The position numbers and the translations under genes are program-made. DNA of 64,000 nt from Ophioderma brevispina. Lineage: Eukaryota > Echinodermata > Ophiuroidea > Amphilepidida > Ophiodermatidae. Below, one piece after another: positions 10,679 through 21,587 of the stretch. Positions within the stretch are counted from its first letter, which is position 1. Each line of letters opens with the position of its first letter. The notes under the pieces were generated by a model. The model was given only the letters and a program-made list of their open reading frames with translations, was not told where the DNA came from and did not search any database. The stretch lies in contig JAMKCH010001673.1 of assembly GCA_023653785.1 (NCBI GenBank), positions 1 through 64,000 of the forward strand, written 5' to 3'.

Positions 10679-12986
10679 ATTTCATTCATTTCACTTTATT
10701 TCCCAACGGGAGGGAGGCCCAATCAACAAAAGTTGTTCTTCCTTGGAGCCGTGGGGTACATTCATCAACATATACAAAATACAAAATTACTTAAGCTAAA
10801 AGTAAGGAAATACATACAAATCAAGCAAAATCTTATATGACAAAACATGAACAAACAGATCAAAACAAATTCAAAACAGCATTTACAAACAAGAGCATCT
10901 TTTATTTTCTTCTTGAATACATTCAAAGTGATAGACTGGGCTGAATATTCTCATCAAGGTTTGGTTCCAATTATTGCACCTCGATATGAAGACTACACGT
11001 TTTTTTTTGTAGTCAGTTATTAGTATAGGAATGACGAACATTATATTACTATGACTCTCCGAAAATTAATGCTAGTTATTAGAGTAGGAGAAAAGACGAG
11101 TTAGAGGGAGGGAGGTGCTATAACCATTAAGATTTTTAGTACTGTTTAAAATGGAGCAGTTGTATTGCTGGCCTTGAGAGTGTTTCCCAGTCGAGCTTGC
11201 TAAGAACCACGTTACTCTGGGTGTGTCCCATTTCGCACCACAAATTTATTCGAGTCAGCTCCTGTTTTGAACTAATCTTTAGGCGGGTTGGCAACGTATA
11301 CCACATTTCCCCAAACAACAATACAGTATTCAAGATGGCTTTCAAAATGCCATCTCAAAAATCACAGACATAATTTTGGAATTCTTGATTTTTTTTAAAA
11401 ACATAAACAATAACCTTTTCAGATCTTTTTTACGAACATGGGTCGATTTGTAGACCACGTTAAAGTATCATCACTAATACAACCCAATTGCAAGGTTGTT
11501 GCACTGATGCCACTCGCCTGAATATTGACCACCATTTATGCTCCACACTTAAAGGGTTGTTATTGTCTTTGGTAGAAAATAAAAACTTTTGCCTAGAACC
11601 TATTAACATAAACTCGGTTTTTTTGACATTTAGACTGAGGTTGTTACTCTGAACATTTGTTAATAACTCGAAGATCATCATAATATGTTCCACAATATTC
11701 TTAGTTGAGTTTGACGCATAATAATAATGGGGTCATCAGCATACTACTTACTACTTTACAAGAGAGACATAATTTGGTAGATCCTTAATATATAACAAAA
11801 AAGGCCAAGGGGCCATCAATAGATGCCCTGTGGCTGTCCGCAACACATATCAGCACAATCAGAAAAGGTGCCATTAACAGAAGTTACTTGTGTATACCTG
11901 TAGGGTAACTATTAACCATGCAATACAAGTTTACTAACACCATACATGCTTTCGTTTCTTAGGAAAATCACTATGATTTTACGGTGTTACGGTGTCCAAA
12001 TGCCTTCTTAAGATCCACATCATAATCCAACCATTATAGACCCTTATCAATTTCATCATACCAGTCTTCAGTTATTTAAACTATCGCTGAAGTAGTAGAG
12101 TGTAGAGGACGGAAACCATATTGATTGATATTATTAAACATTATCTTTAAATGTTTCTATAGCTTGATCAAAAACTGCCCTTTCAATAATTTGAAATCAC
12201 AACAAGAATAGAAATTGGCCTATATTGCCTAGGATCACTAGGGTCCCCAGCTTTGAAGACCGGAATTATTTTAGCTTTTTTTCCAGCCGGCTTTGAACTT
12301 AGATGTATTAAAGAATGATTAATCATTTGAGTTATAATTGGGTATCATAGGTGCAGCTATTTAAGTAGCTTGGCTGGTAATATTAATCCTAAGTCCTGTA
12401 GCTTCTTTTCAGACATTTTTAAGAGTTTTTGTTTGAAGACTACTCATAAGTTACAGGACCAAAATCAAAGGAGGCCAAGCATAATTAGAATTACTAGCAT
12501 CATAATTTTTCCAGAAGTCCTGTATTCACTGATTTGACAGCTAGCTTAGGCCCAATTTTAGCAATAATAGTTAAGTTCATTAGCACTATGCCTTTAGATT
12601 CAGTAATTGGACCATTTTGAAGTGTTTATAACAGTTATTTTTTAGCATGTTTTACTTTTAAGATGAGAATGACATGCCCTAATGCTCCCACTTTTCTTTA
12701 TATTATTTTTATTTCAATCAAACCTTGCTTGAGAAATTCTTTCTTTTTCAAGTGCACATGAATTTATTTGTATGGTTTTCATTTCTAATTGTAACGATAA
12801 TTAGTCCCAGCAGTTATGATTAATTCTGGACTTATGAGCATTTGTTTTAATTTATCTCTGGCGTTAGCCGCCTCATATCTAACGTCATCTTGTTGAGCCA
12901 TGGTGCAGGTCTTTGTTAACGGATTTCTGCGCTCTTTGCAGGAGCATGCTTGTCTATAACCTCCAAAAGATTTTCAACAGCTCAGC
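10679..12986 (-). mobile_element. 5'-truncated LINE, copy B
   Basis: Same insertion as copy A, in the same target (ACTACAACAACC left, CCAATACAACAG right), with the same 3' tail and the same truncation at the 5' side. The shared position and truncation point mean it was carried along when the host unit duplicated rather than inserted twice. Length is 2.3 kb against 2.25 kb in copy A. Confidence 0.88.
10700..12420 (-). pseudogene. LINE reverse transcriptase, decayed (copy B)
   Basis: Homologous to the RT at 2886-4560. The catalytic YADD is preserved here: codons TAT GCT GAT GAC read on the minus strand at 11743-11732, followed by PIIIMRQTQL. A continuous piece at 11693-11460 includes LSLNVKKTEFMLIGSRQK, typical of the RT thumb-proximal region, and 11345-11136 includes WDTT-like and LDWETLSRPAIQLLHF sequence. 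Many frameshifts separate these pieces, differing from those of copy A, so part of the disruption may be consensus error. Confidence 0.82.
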
Positions 12987-13888
12987 CCAATACAACAGTT
13001 GCAAAAAATGGATTTTTCTGAAAAATCTTGAGAAAATGCGCCGAAAGTTGGCTTACAAATGGCATAGAGGGTGGAAGATCACTATCCCTATCTGTATGAT
13101 AATTAAGGTGGACCCAGAATCTATATACAAATCAATCAAGTTCCGTAGTTGACGACCCAAAATGATGTACGAAAACAACCATTTTCATCCAACAAAATCG
13201 GCGGGACCATAATTCTGTAGGGCCCCCCCCCCCCCCCCCTTTAAAACACTGTATGCTCAATTTTCACCCAAAATGACCTTAACTGTCTTGAGTACACTGT
13301 AACTAAAATTAAATACTTTTATATGTTTACCCCCCTGGCATAAACTATTTTATAAACGCCCAAGAATACACAGTTATACATGACACCCAGTCCAACTTCT
13401 CCATTGAAATGTCTGTATTGGAAAACATGGTGATCAAATGTATATAAAATATTGGGCGAGACCATACATTTGGGCGTAAATCTCCATATTATGATATGTT
13501 TTTGGATACAGTATTTTCAATCCCCTGCCCTCGCCTTTTCAAGGTGCCGTGGGTCTCCGCCACTCTGAGGAGCCATACACATTTTTTTGTCAGCAAACTT
13601 GACCACGGAGGATTCAGGCCCTTGCCACTATATGCGCACAACTGCCCTTTGGGCCGCGCTTGAGTGTGATAGAGTGATAGCGCCCTCCCCTATGAATCAC
13701 ATAACACAATGTTGCCCCTTAATCTTATGCTAATGACGTGTCAGTTGCATCGCTACGCACTATGCTAAACGCACCAATAGGAGACTTATTAAAAATCTTT
13801 GCATCGGCCCGTTAATTGTCTTCCGTTTTTTTCCCAAAACAAATTTATGAGCTCATCAAATATTTCTTCGGTCGGCGCGTAGTAAAAA

Positions 13889-13934
<46 letters not shown>

Positions 13935-14290
13935 AATAAAAAAAAAAAAAAAAAAAAGAAAAAAAAAACATAAAATAAAAATAATCTAGAATACAAAAAA
14001 AAAAAAAAAAAAATCAAGTCAAATAATAAAAAAAAAATAATAAATATAACCATAAATAAAAAAAAAACAAAAAACACCACAATATGGCCCAGTTGGTTTC
14101 TTTATAAAACAGAAATAATACATTCGTCAACATACAAAAATTAAAAAAACAACGTAGCTTTCCGGACATACGCTACACTTTAAAAGTCGTTGGCTTTTGA
14201 CAAGTCCTATTTCTCTGCGTACTCTGGCAATAGACTACGGTCACTTCTGTTGATACCAAACTCTCACGTAACCAATGCCGAAAACATGAT
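12987..14290. repeat. Host-unit downstream half, copy 2, proximal part
   Basis: Collinear with 5121-6150. Two additions are unique to this copy: a C-run of 17-19 bases with adjoining sequence near 13221-13275, and a long poly(A) tract near 13886-14070. It ends where a retroelement fragment interrupts the unit. The plus-strand frame from 12913 is translation of LINE and host-unit sequence and is not a gene. Confidence 0.7.
13886..14070. repeat. Poly(A)-rich tract within host unit
   Basis: Almost continuous A with scattered T, C and G, placed where copy 1 reads CTTCGTATAAAACACCACA. It is preceded by GGTCGGCGCGTAGTA, which has no counterpart in copy 1. It could be the tail of a severely 5'-truncated retrotransposed fragment or a sequencing/assembly artefact. 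Minus-strand F-rich frames are translations of poly(T). Confidence 0.8.
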
Positions 14291-14435
14291 TTATAAGATG
14301 TTTATTTATTCAATCACTTATTTAAAACATCAACTCCCAGAATGAACATAAACCCAAAGACAACATGGCATTTTAATGACACAATGGGCAAGGGTGGGGA
14401 CGACACATACGATCACAACAACAGCAAAATCATTA

Positions 14436-15282
14436 TTAATTAACAATACATGCGAAAATATAAAAACTGTAAAAATGGGATAAAATACACCTAATTGCAC
14501 TAGAAACAGTGGCCAGCACGGGACGATTTTCTAAATCTAAAAAAATATTTTTTTTTAAATCATTAAAATCACTCACATCTTCTAAGTTCCATTGAGTTTC
14601 TTTTCGGGGGCACAGATATTGAATTGAAGATGCAAGGACAGGCTTAGAGTAGATCATCCTGAGTTTAACATATTTGTGTCGCATTTCAGTTTTTTTAATA
14701 GTTCCTTCGAGCCTGATTTTGTTAGCCTTGGTACCACCCTCTCTAACCAATTTCAAATCATAATGGAAGAACAAGTGGTACCCCCGGGCCTCCCTAATGT
14801 CGTTAATAAGAGAGGCGTATTTGTCTACCTTTCTAGTATGGGCCGCATCGATCTTTGTCTCAAAGGGAATGGTCACCTCAGGAATGGTACTCGTTTGAGA
14901 TGGTGGCTCAAGGATAAACAATAATCATGCTTTTTGTGAGGTTGAATAATTGAACGGTGGAATAGTGCCGCCACATACAGTAGAAAGTGGACCCTTGATA
15001 TCGAGACAATATTTGATTCACTCTTGTCGCGATACAAAACGCGTGCCTGAAAAAAACAAGGATAATCCCAGGACATTGTTGTGCCCCAGAGGTAACATTC
15101 ACGCATGTGCAGTTGTTTAGATATGATGGCAAAGTAACCTCTGTTATTAAAAGAGAACCTGTCACTGAGCCGCTTCCCCCCCTAGTTTCAAATTGGTAAA
15201 AAGCTGGTAAACTATCAATAGCCGCGTTAATAGCAAATTTAAGGACACCTTTTGGACGATTAACATTAATAAAGATTTCCAC
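14436..15282 (-). pseudogene. Retroelement C-terminal region (post-RT, non-LTR-like), broken
   Basis: Minus-strand pieces in order: RPKGVLKFAINAAIDSLP (15260-15200), a QARVLYRDKSESNIVS stretch (15050-15000) resembling the RxxxRHDSVL motif downstream of RT in some LINE-type polyproteins, KGPLSTV.GGTIPP (14990-14950), and TIPEVTIPFETKIDAAHTRKVDKYASL from 14890. The last resembles the E-T-I/V-P-F/W-E...H..K..KY motif that follows RT and zinc-knuckle regions in several animal retroelements. Frameshifts separate the pieces; the 161-residue frame 14921-14436 is the longest part. I infer the family from motif order only. Confidence 0.6.
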
Positions 15283-16085
15283 TTGAATCCATTTTCTCCT
15301 TTCCAGATTTTTGCATTCTCCCCTTGAGTAATAAGCGGCTCAACGACCGATTTCCAATATAAATTATTTTCCGATCTGAGAGACGTTTATGTATGTTTGA
15401 TTTAAAAGCGTTCCATTGAAAGATTATTTTCCAGGTAGAAGGTTCCAAGAGGAATGAATTGCGCTCACATCAGTAGGGGGGACCGATTTACGAGACCCAC
15501 CTGAGTCACGTGTGAGCTTAGTATCAAGAGCATGAGATTGTGATAGCATCTGCTTTGAAACGTGCACGACTGTATGAAGCACAATGAGCGAAAATAAACA
15601 TCGAAATACACGTGTGGATGTTAAGGCCAGATGACATGTGAACGAGTGCAATATTGGCCCCACGACGCGGAATGCCGAGCCATTTTTGACTACATGTCGG
15701 CTTTCTTGTCAGAGTGAGTCAATGGTTTAAACGAGATCATGAATGGGAGACAGAAATGAATCGATGGCATAACAGTAATCGTGTATTATAGCCTTTATAT
15801 AAATCATCCCGAACTGGACAGCTTTCAATATTGTCTAAACAGTCTTGTACTTGTTTTCCAACTGTCCAAGCAATTTCAGGCCTGTTTTCCCTAAAGGTGA
15901 TCAGAGAACCGGAAAAGCGCTGGGGGTCCCGTTTTCTAATGAGATCACTTGGTTCCACATTTTAAAATCTACCAATGTAGGTTTACCTGCACAACTTAGA
16001 TTGAGCGCACTTTGAAGGGTTTTCTAACGTAAGTCCCCAGAGAATTGTCTTTTTTGTGGAGCTCGTTAATGATTTTCTGGTGGTG
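15283..16085 (-). other. Unassigned part of the retroelement insert
   Basis: Short minus-strand frames are present (for example RKRDPQRFSGSLITFRENRP at about 15940-15880 and GENGFKWKSL-like sequence just above 15283). They probably continue the same decayed polyprotein upstream, but I recognise no domain with confidence. Confidence 0.4.
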
Positions 16086-17281
16086 GGAAAATAAAAGTCT
16101 AGATGGGGAAACATTGACTATGTAGCTGTACATTACAGCAGTAGACACCTATGTCATGCCCCGGTTCAATCGGGTTCATGCCATGACATGTAGTTATTTC
16201 GCCATTTCCCTGACTGAACCCTGACTTTTTAAATTACACGTTTACTAAGCGCCATGCCCGGCATGGCCATGCATGTCCAATGGTCATGGATATATCTCGC
16301 CATCGAACTCCAATAACTCCTCCATTCCACGCAAACTATAACATTTCCACCTTTATATTTTCTTAACATTGCCTTTACGTGGAAGCTGAAGTCCTGCTTT
16401 ACTTTGACCACCGCACTTCAGTGTCATGGTTTAGCCAAGCTAACACCGACTAGGCTAGCCTATATCCTAAACAGATAAACTCATTGAACTGGAGTTTGGA
16501 CCCACATCGGAAAAACTTAGGAGTTGGTAAATTGTAATTTTTGATCTTATCTCTAGGTTATGCAATTGGTTTAGAGAGGGAGTTATGAAAAATTGTTAAC
16601 CTTCCAATACTGACGACTGTATCGCATTGAACAATAGAATCTGATTAAGGGGTATGTGGCATGAAGAGATTTTCTGAAGATACAATTTCCCAATTGTCAC
16701 TTTATTGGTTTAGAAAACATTTAACCGAGAACATTTCAAAGGTTTATTGATAACCAAGTTTATTATTGTTAGTACATTAAGACAATGTTTTTTTGTCTTA
16801 GCCCAGTCCCCCTTCATCTGATAATTGATACTACTACATAGAATGAAGCATTCTAAATCAACAAAACAAACACAACACAACAAAATGGTTTTAAAAAAAT
16901 GGGGGTGCACTTTTCTGGAAAGTCCTCGTCTCGGTCTCTCTCTTTGTAAAATCCTAAATAGTCCCTTAGCCATCCAAATTTTAGCCAAATTGGTATCCTG
17001 TAAGGGGACAAACGATACATATTATTCGCCTCAGTACATTATCCTATGGTTCACAGAAACAGACCAAATAAGGAACTCTCACCAACGAGACGTTGGCAAC
17101 TTAAAAAGCCACCAAGCTTTTAAACGAGAGCAGCAATGATGCATGCATATCCCTCGCCTTCAGATGTAGTAGAGCAAACCACTTCAGCAAAAGTGAAACA
17201 AATATGTTGGAAATCAGCTCCCTAACATATCTGGCAGATTAATCTTTTTGACTTTTTCCAAGTATGGTGGAATTTGTTAGC
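16086..17281. repeat. Host-unit downstream half, copy 2, distal part
   Basis: Resumes the unit at GGGAAAATAAAAGTC and is collinear with 6165-7340. The palindrome GCCATGCCCGGCATGGC is intact at 16251-16267 despite indels around it. The ATGTCATGCC/GGCATGACAT-type hairpin has a longer loop here, near 16150-16190. Confidence 0.75.
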
Positions 17282-18640
17282 AAAACCCTCCACCACATCT
17301 CTCCCCTTCCCAACCCCTCTTCCTCTTCCCAAAACCTAACTTCCTCCTTCCAACAGCACTCTTCTCCACACCCCTTTTTCACAACATCGCTCCTTTCCGT
17401 GGCCCCCTTAACAAATCCATCTTCCCCTTCTTCAATCCCCATCTACACCCCTACCCCCTTCCCCCACCCCCAGCTACCCCCTTCCCAATACCCCTCTTCC
17501 CCCGTCCAACCCCATCTTCCTCTTCCCCAACACCCATGTTACCCTTTTCCAACACCCCTCGTCCTCTTTCCCACACCCCCTCGTCCTTCCTACCCCCCTC
17601 TTCCCCTTTCCAACCCCTTCCCACCCCATCGTCGACCTTCTCAACCACATCTTCCCCTTCACCACCCATTTTCCCCTTCCCAATCCCATCTGCCCCCTTC
17701 CAACATCCATCTTCCCCCCTTCCCCCTTTCCCACATCTATCTCCGAATTTCCCCTTCACCTCTCCCATACCCCCATACTTCCTCTTCCCACATCCCATCT
17801 TCCCCAACACCCAATCCCTCCCTCATCCCACCTTTCCTTCCCAAAATCCCCTCTACCCCCCCACACTCATCATTCATTCCCCTCCCCAACCCGCATCTTC
17901 CCCTTCCCCACACTCCATCTTTCACCTCTTCCCAATCCATCCCCCCTCCGTCCTACACTCCAATCTTCCCACATCCTCTCTTAGCTTCCCCCACCTTATC
18001 CACCTTCCCATCCCACTCTACCCCTTCCAACATCCCATCTTTCCAACACCCCATCTTTTCCCTCCCAACACCCATCTCTTCCCTTCCCAACACCCTCTTC
18101 CCTTCCCAACACCCATCTTTCCCTTCCAACACCCATCTTTCCCTTCCACCCCATCTTCCCCTTCCCACACCCATCTTCCCAACATACCTCATCTACTCAT
18201 ACCCATCTCTCCCTTCCCAATCCCCCTCCTCTTCCCCTTCCCAATTCCCCCATCTTTCCTTCCCTTCCACCCCCCATCTTCCCCTTCCAACCACCCATCT
18301 TCCTTCCCAACCTATCTTTCCCTTTCTACCCCTATCTTCCCAGTCCCACCCCCTCCCTTTTTCCCCCTTCCCACCTCCTATTTTTAACCCCCTTCCCCCC
18401 TCTCCAACATTCCATCTTCCCCTTCCAACGTTCCATCTTCCCCCCCCCTACCCCTCCCAACATCCTATCTTCCCCATTCCACCACGTCCCTTTTCCCATT
18501 CCCAACATCCCATCTTCCCCCCTCCCAATGTCCCCTCTTCCCCTTCCCAACGCCGCCATTTGTCCTCTTCCCAACATCCTATCTTTCCATCATCCCAACA
18601 CCTTATCTCCCCCCAAATCCCCTCCCCTTAACAACACCCC
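17282..18640. repeat. Pyrimidine minisatellite (CCCATCTTCC family), expanded
   Basis: About 1.36 kb of the same CCCATCTTCC / CCTTCCCAACA repeat found at 7340-7710, almost four times longer. The near-21-bp period equals seven codons, so long frames stay open on both strands: a 455-residue plus frame (17264-18631), a 283-residue overlapping one, and several minus frames. Their P/S/F or G/K/E/W composition is that of the repeat. The minus strand carries regular GGG runs with loops of 2-5 nt. Confidence 0.95.
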
Positions 18641-19671
18641 ATCCCAGGTTTTGCTTAGAACAGCTACAAGCGAAGCCTATATTCATTTATGTTTTTAGTG
18701 TGTTTTTGGGTTGAATTTGGAAATATATTTCAAGAATAAAATGTCTGCGAGAAGTTCCTTAAAAAAAAAAACGTCGGCACTAACAGGTTTCATCCTCTCT
18801 GCTGGATCGCATGGGTACACAAGTTGCAAGTCTCCATTAGTTTTGTTTACATTTTTTCTTGTTGCTGCTCGTTTTTGTTTTCTTTTCAAGGAATTTTTTT
18901 TATTTTTTTTATTTTTTTTATTTTTTGCTTTTTTTAAGTTTTTTATTTTTTTCGTTTTTGGGTTTTTTTAATTTCTTGTTGATTTATATTGTAGACCTTC
19001 TGTTGCTAAATGTTACAATTTATAAGTCTCCGGAGGTTCAGATCTTTCTTGTGGTAATAGAGACCCTCACTATGTTTTTGTCTTGATAATATTTGTACTC
19101 CAAAAAAGTGACATTATAGTGGAGGTTATCAGAAAGTTTGATTTCAGAATGGTTTGTTGAGCAAGAAGTGTTTCTGACAAAAGTGTTGGACAAGCTATAC
19201 TACTCCCAGGATCCCCACTAATTGCAGTTATCACTGTCATCTACTACCAACCTTCGAGTCCAGGGATCATTTCAATCAACTGATGTTACCACGGATTGGG
19301 GAACCAAGCCTTTTTCACGATTCGAGGTCCCATCATATACAACAGGAGCAATCGGACACAGTCAACAAAATCCTGTGCTTAGAGGTCATGGCCTGAATGC
19401 TATGACTTTGCTATCCACCATAGAAAATTCAATACTGTGAGGCTGATGACTCTCGACCAATTGCTTTTAGGCATTCCTAAAACGCTCCAACAGCCAACAA
19501 CACCCCCCCGATTTGGAAATCGCTCTGAATGAGTTGGACTCCGATCCTCTCTACCCCTACCAATTTCATCAACATACAATAGAAATTAAGCCCCTGATTA
19601 AAAAAAACACAACAACATAAGTCCTCGCATCGTCCTAACATAACCCTTAGTGTGGCTAGCACGCGAGGGTT
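18641..19671. other. Spacer with T-rich tract, no gene recognised
   Basis: Follows the minisatellite with unrelated sequence. A T-rich run with ATTTTTTT units lies at 18892-18975. A minus-strand frame (18889-18695) includes GDLQLVYPCDPAERMKPVSAD, and a plus frame near 19510-19615 includes ELDSDPLYPYQFHQHTIEIK. Both look protein-like over 25-35 residues, but I recognise no family and see no supporting context. Confidence 0.45.
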
Positions 19672-20220
19672 AAAAAGAGTATGAGCCTGATAAAGTTAAT
19701 AAATGTAAAGATCACCAGTATGTTCAAGTGCGTCCTGCCCCATTGCAACCTGGGTCACATTCTCTCTTTCTGCAAATGCAAAGAAAATGCATGCCCGTGT
19801 TCCCACCGTCAGCCTCCATGCAGCGTAAATATATAGTTTTGAAGGCTAGAGGTGCTTATGTAATAATATTTAGTTCAAGAGTTCCTCTCATGTGAGGTCA
19901 GTGCGGAACCAGAAGCAGCGGGAACCTCCTATGGTGTTTAGTACTGTTCTCCCTACCATAGGTAAACATCTCACAAAGCCTGGTACAAAAACCTATACTA
20001 AACCAAAAACTCCATGACCTCTAAACCACAGAACTCATAACCCATGACCTTTCAGTCGACGGTCGGAACACATTTTCGACGGGAAAAGAGTGGCACCACG
20101 TGGATGTTTGTTACAACGAGATTGGGACTTTATTGTATATTGGGAATACTAGGTTCAATACTCTCCCTCCAATATAACCTTAAGGAAGAACATTTGGTCT
20201 GAGATGATGTTTTGCTTAAA
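19672..20220. repeat. Direct repeat block R1, first copy
   Basis: Starts TAAAAAGAGTATGAGCC and matches 33686-34262 over its length (shared words GTTAATAAATGTAAAG, GGTGTTTAGTACTGTTC, CATTTTCGACGGGAAAAG, CCTTAAGGAAGAACA). This copy has more indels. Its first ~110 bp is the inverted counterpart of 20262-20390, so R1 together with the next block forms a foldback. Confidence 0.75.
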
Positions 20221-20700
20221 AATAATTACCATATGTTCTAAAACAAAAAAAGAAGTCAGAATAGAAGAAATGGACCAACGTTTGCAATGGGGCAGGACCC
20301 CTTGATATAAAACTTGGTTAGCTCTCTTCATTTATTAACTTTATAATGGCTCGTACTCTTTTTTTAAAACTTGTGGCTTTTGACTTTGCCAACGTCGTTT
20401 GGTAGATAATCTTTAACACATTAAGAAAGTCCTAAGTTTATCCATGATGGAAAAAAAAAACCCTTGTATGGTCAGAAGCTTGCCACGTAATTGAAGTAAA
20501 TGCATCAGGACATAATTTTCAGAAAGAGTTCATCCCTTTTTTTGTAAATAGGGAACATTGCCTTTTACTTCATTGGGGAGTTTCCATGTCCCCATTTCTG
20601 GAATGGTTCATAAATCTACTGCCAATGCTTGAAGAGCAAACTTAATAAAACCCTCCGCTGGATTTGGTCAGGTCCCGTTTGCTACTAAAATAGCGCCGCT
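20221..20700. repeat. Block R2, first copy, joining inverted R1 end to LINE fragment
   Basis: Direct repeat of 40517-40985. The left part is the reverse complement of the host-unit/R1 junction at 33640-33790 (GCCAATGGGGCAGACGC-like, TTTATTAACTTTATATGGC). The right part encodes a minus-strand RT fragment. It joins directly to the TCTAGA tract of host-unit copy 3. Confidence 0.75.
20430..20690 (-). pseudogene. LINE RT N-terminal fragment, copy 1
   Basis: Homologous to 40720-40976 but broken by indels. The minus strand reads fragments equivalent to GPEQIPAMVLL, SIAPVFMNMFQ, GHWKLPNEVK and FPIYKKG, the N-terminal finger region of non-LTR reverse transcriptases. The rest of the RT is missing. The sequence differs from the 2.25-kb LINE at 2867-5120, so this is another LINE family. 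Confidence 0.65.
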
Positions 20701-21587
20701 TATGTTCTAGAACTCAATCCAAAAAATATTTTTTTCTACTCTTGTCAATAGAACCTCAATCTAGAAAATAGCAGCTATATAGCACCAGCGTTCGGCGAAA
20801 ATTGTCTATCTAAAGATCAAGCTAGAAATACATAGATAAGAAAGCGAAGCTTGATCTGTGTAGAGTTGGTAAACTATATTTTTGCATGCTATAGATGAGG
20901 TGGACATGTTAACGTCACGCCAGCAACGAACAAGCACTGCCCGGCAGTATGCGTAAACACCTGCCAGGGCTTTGCTTTTAAAAATTTGCTCTCAATCAGA
21001 TAGCGCCACTATTTTTCTACAAATAAATCCGAAATATTTTTTTTTTTCTACGGCCTACTCTAGTCTAGAAATCAGCGACCCTAAGAATAGCAATCTCGCC
21101 AGGCGAAAATTGTCTGGTCTAAAAGATCAATCTAGAAAAATAGATTATTATCTAGCCGGTAACTATAATATACTTTTGCTATAAACGCCGTATTTGTCTA
21201 GAAGATCATTCCTAAAATAGCATTTTTGTTAGTCTAGAAGAACCAATTTTAGAAATAGCAGCTATAAAGCGCCAGCGCTGAGCGAAATTGTCTTATCATC
21301 TGAAAATAACAGATATAGGGCAGCTTTTTGGGCATGTAGCGGACGCGCTGGCTCTATTCGCAAATCTGTGGGTTTCTGTGGGTTTGACTTTTCAAATGTC
21401 GGTGTTGCAGGAAACCATGTTTCGTGCGTTATCATCTCTAAAATCTAAAAATGCATGATCTATAGCATAGGAGTAAATTTTCCGGTTGGGTGTGGGGGTG
21501 GGGGCTATATCATCCTCCCCAATATTTTTGATGAGGGGATGGCCACCACCCCCAATGCTGATGCCCATTCATATTTTAACCATAATA
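20700..21587. repeat. TCTAGA tract and leader, host-unit copy 3
   Basis: Longer than in copies 1 and 2. It contains an extra segment near 20890-20995 (GATGAGGTGGACATG, GCCCGGCAGTATGCGTAAAC, CACCTGCCAGGGC) shared only with copy 4 (41180-41285). The leader with its G-rich run (21480-21540) then leads to the TIR element. Confidence 0.7.

Larger units (their letters stand above)
14291..16085 (-). mobile_element. Retroelement fragment inserted in host-unit copy 2
   Basis: Copy 1 runs continuously from AAAACATGATTTAATAGC to GGAAAAGAAAAGTCAAG (6140-6180); here ~1.8 kb separates AACATGATTTATAAG from GGGAAAATAAAAGTC. The insert has unrelated base usage and minus-strand coding relics. Exact ends are uncertain because both flanks carry indels. 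No tail or target duplication could be fixed. Confidence 0.7.

Noticed and set aside
13789..14080. Phe-rich minus-strand frames
   Set aside because: Translation of poly(T) opposite the poly(A) tract.
17536..18387. 283-codon frame overlapping the 455-codon one
   Set aside because: Second reading frame of the same minisatellite.
17264..18631. 455-codon plus-strand open frame, Pro/Ser/Phe-rich
   Set aside because: It is the translation of a ~21-bp minisatellite. Other frames on both strands are open for the same reason, and its composition follows the repeat exactly.
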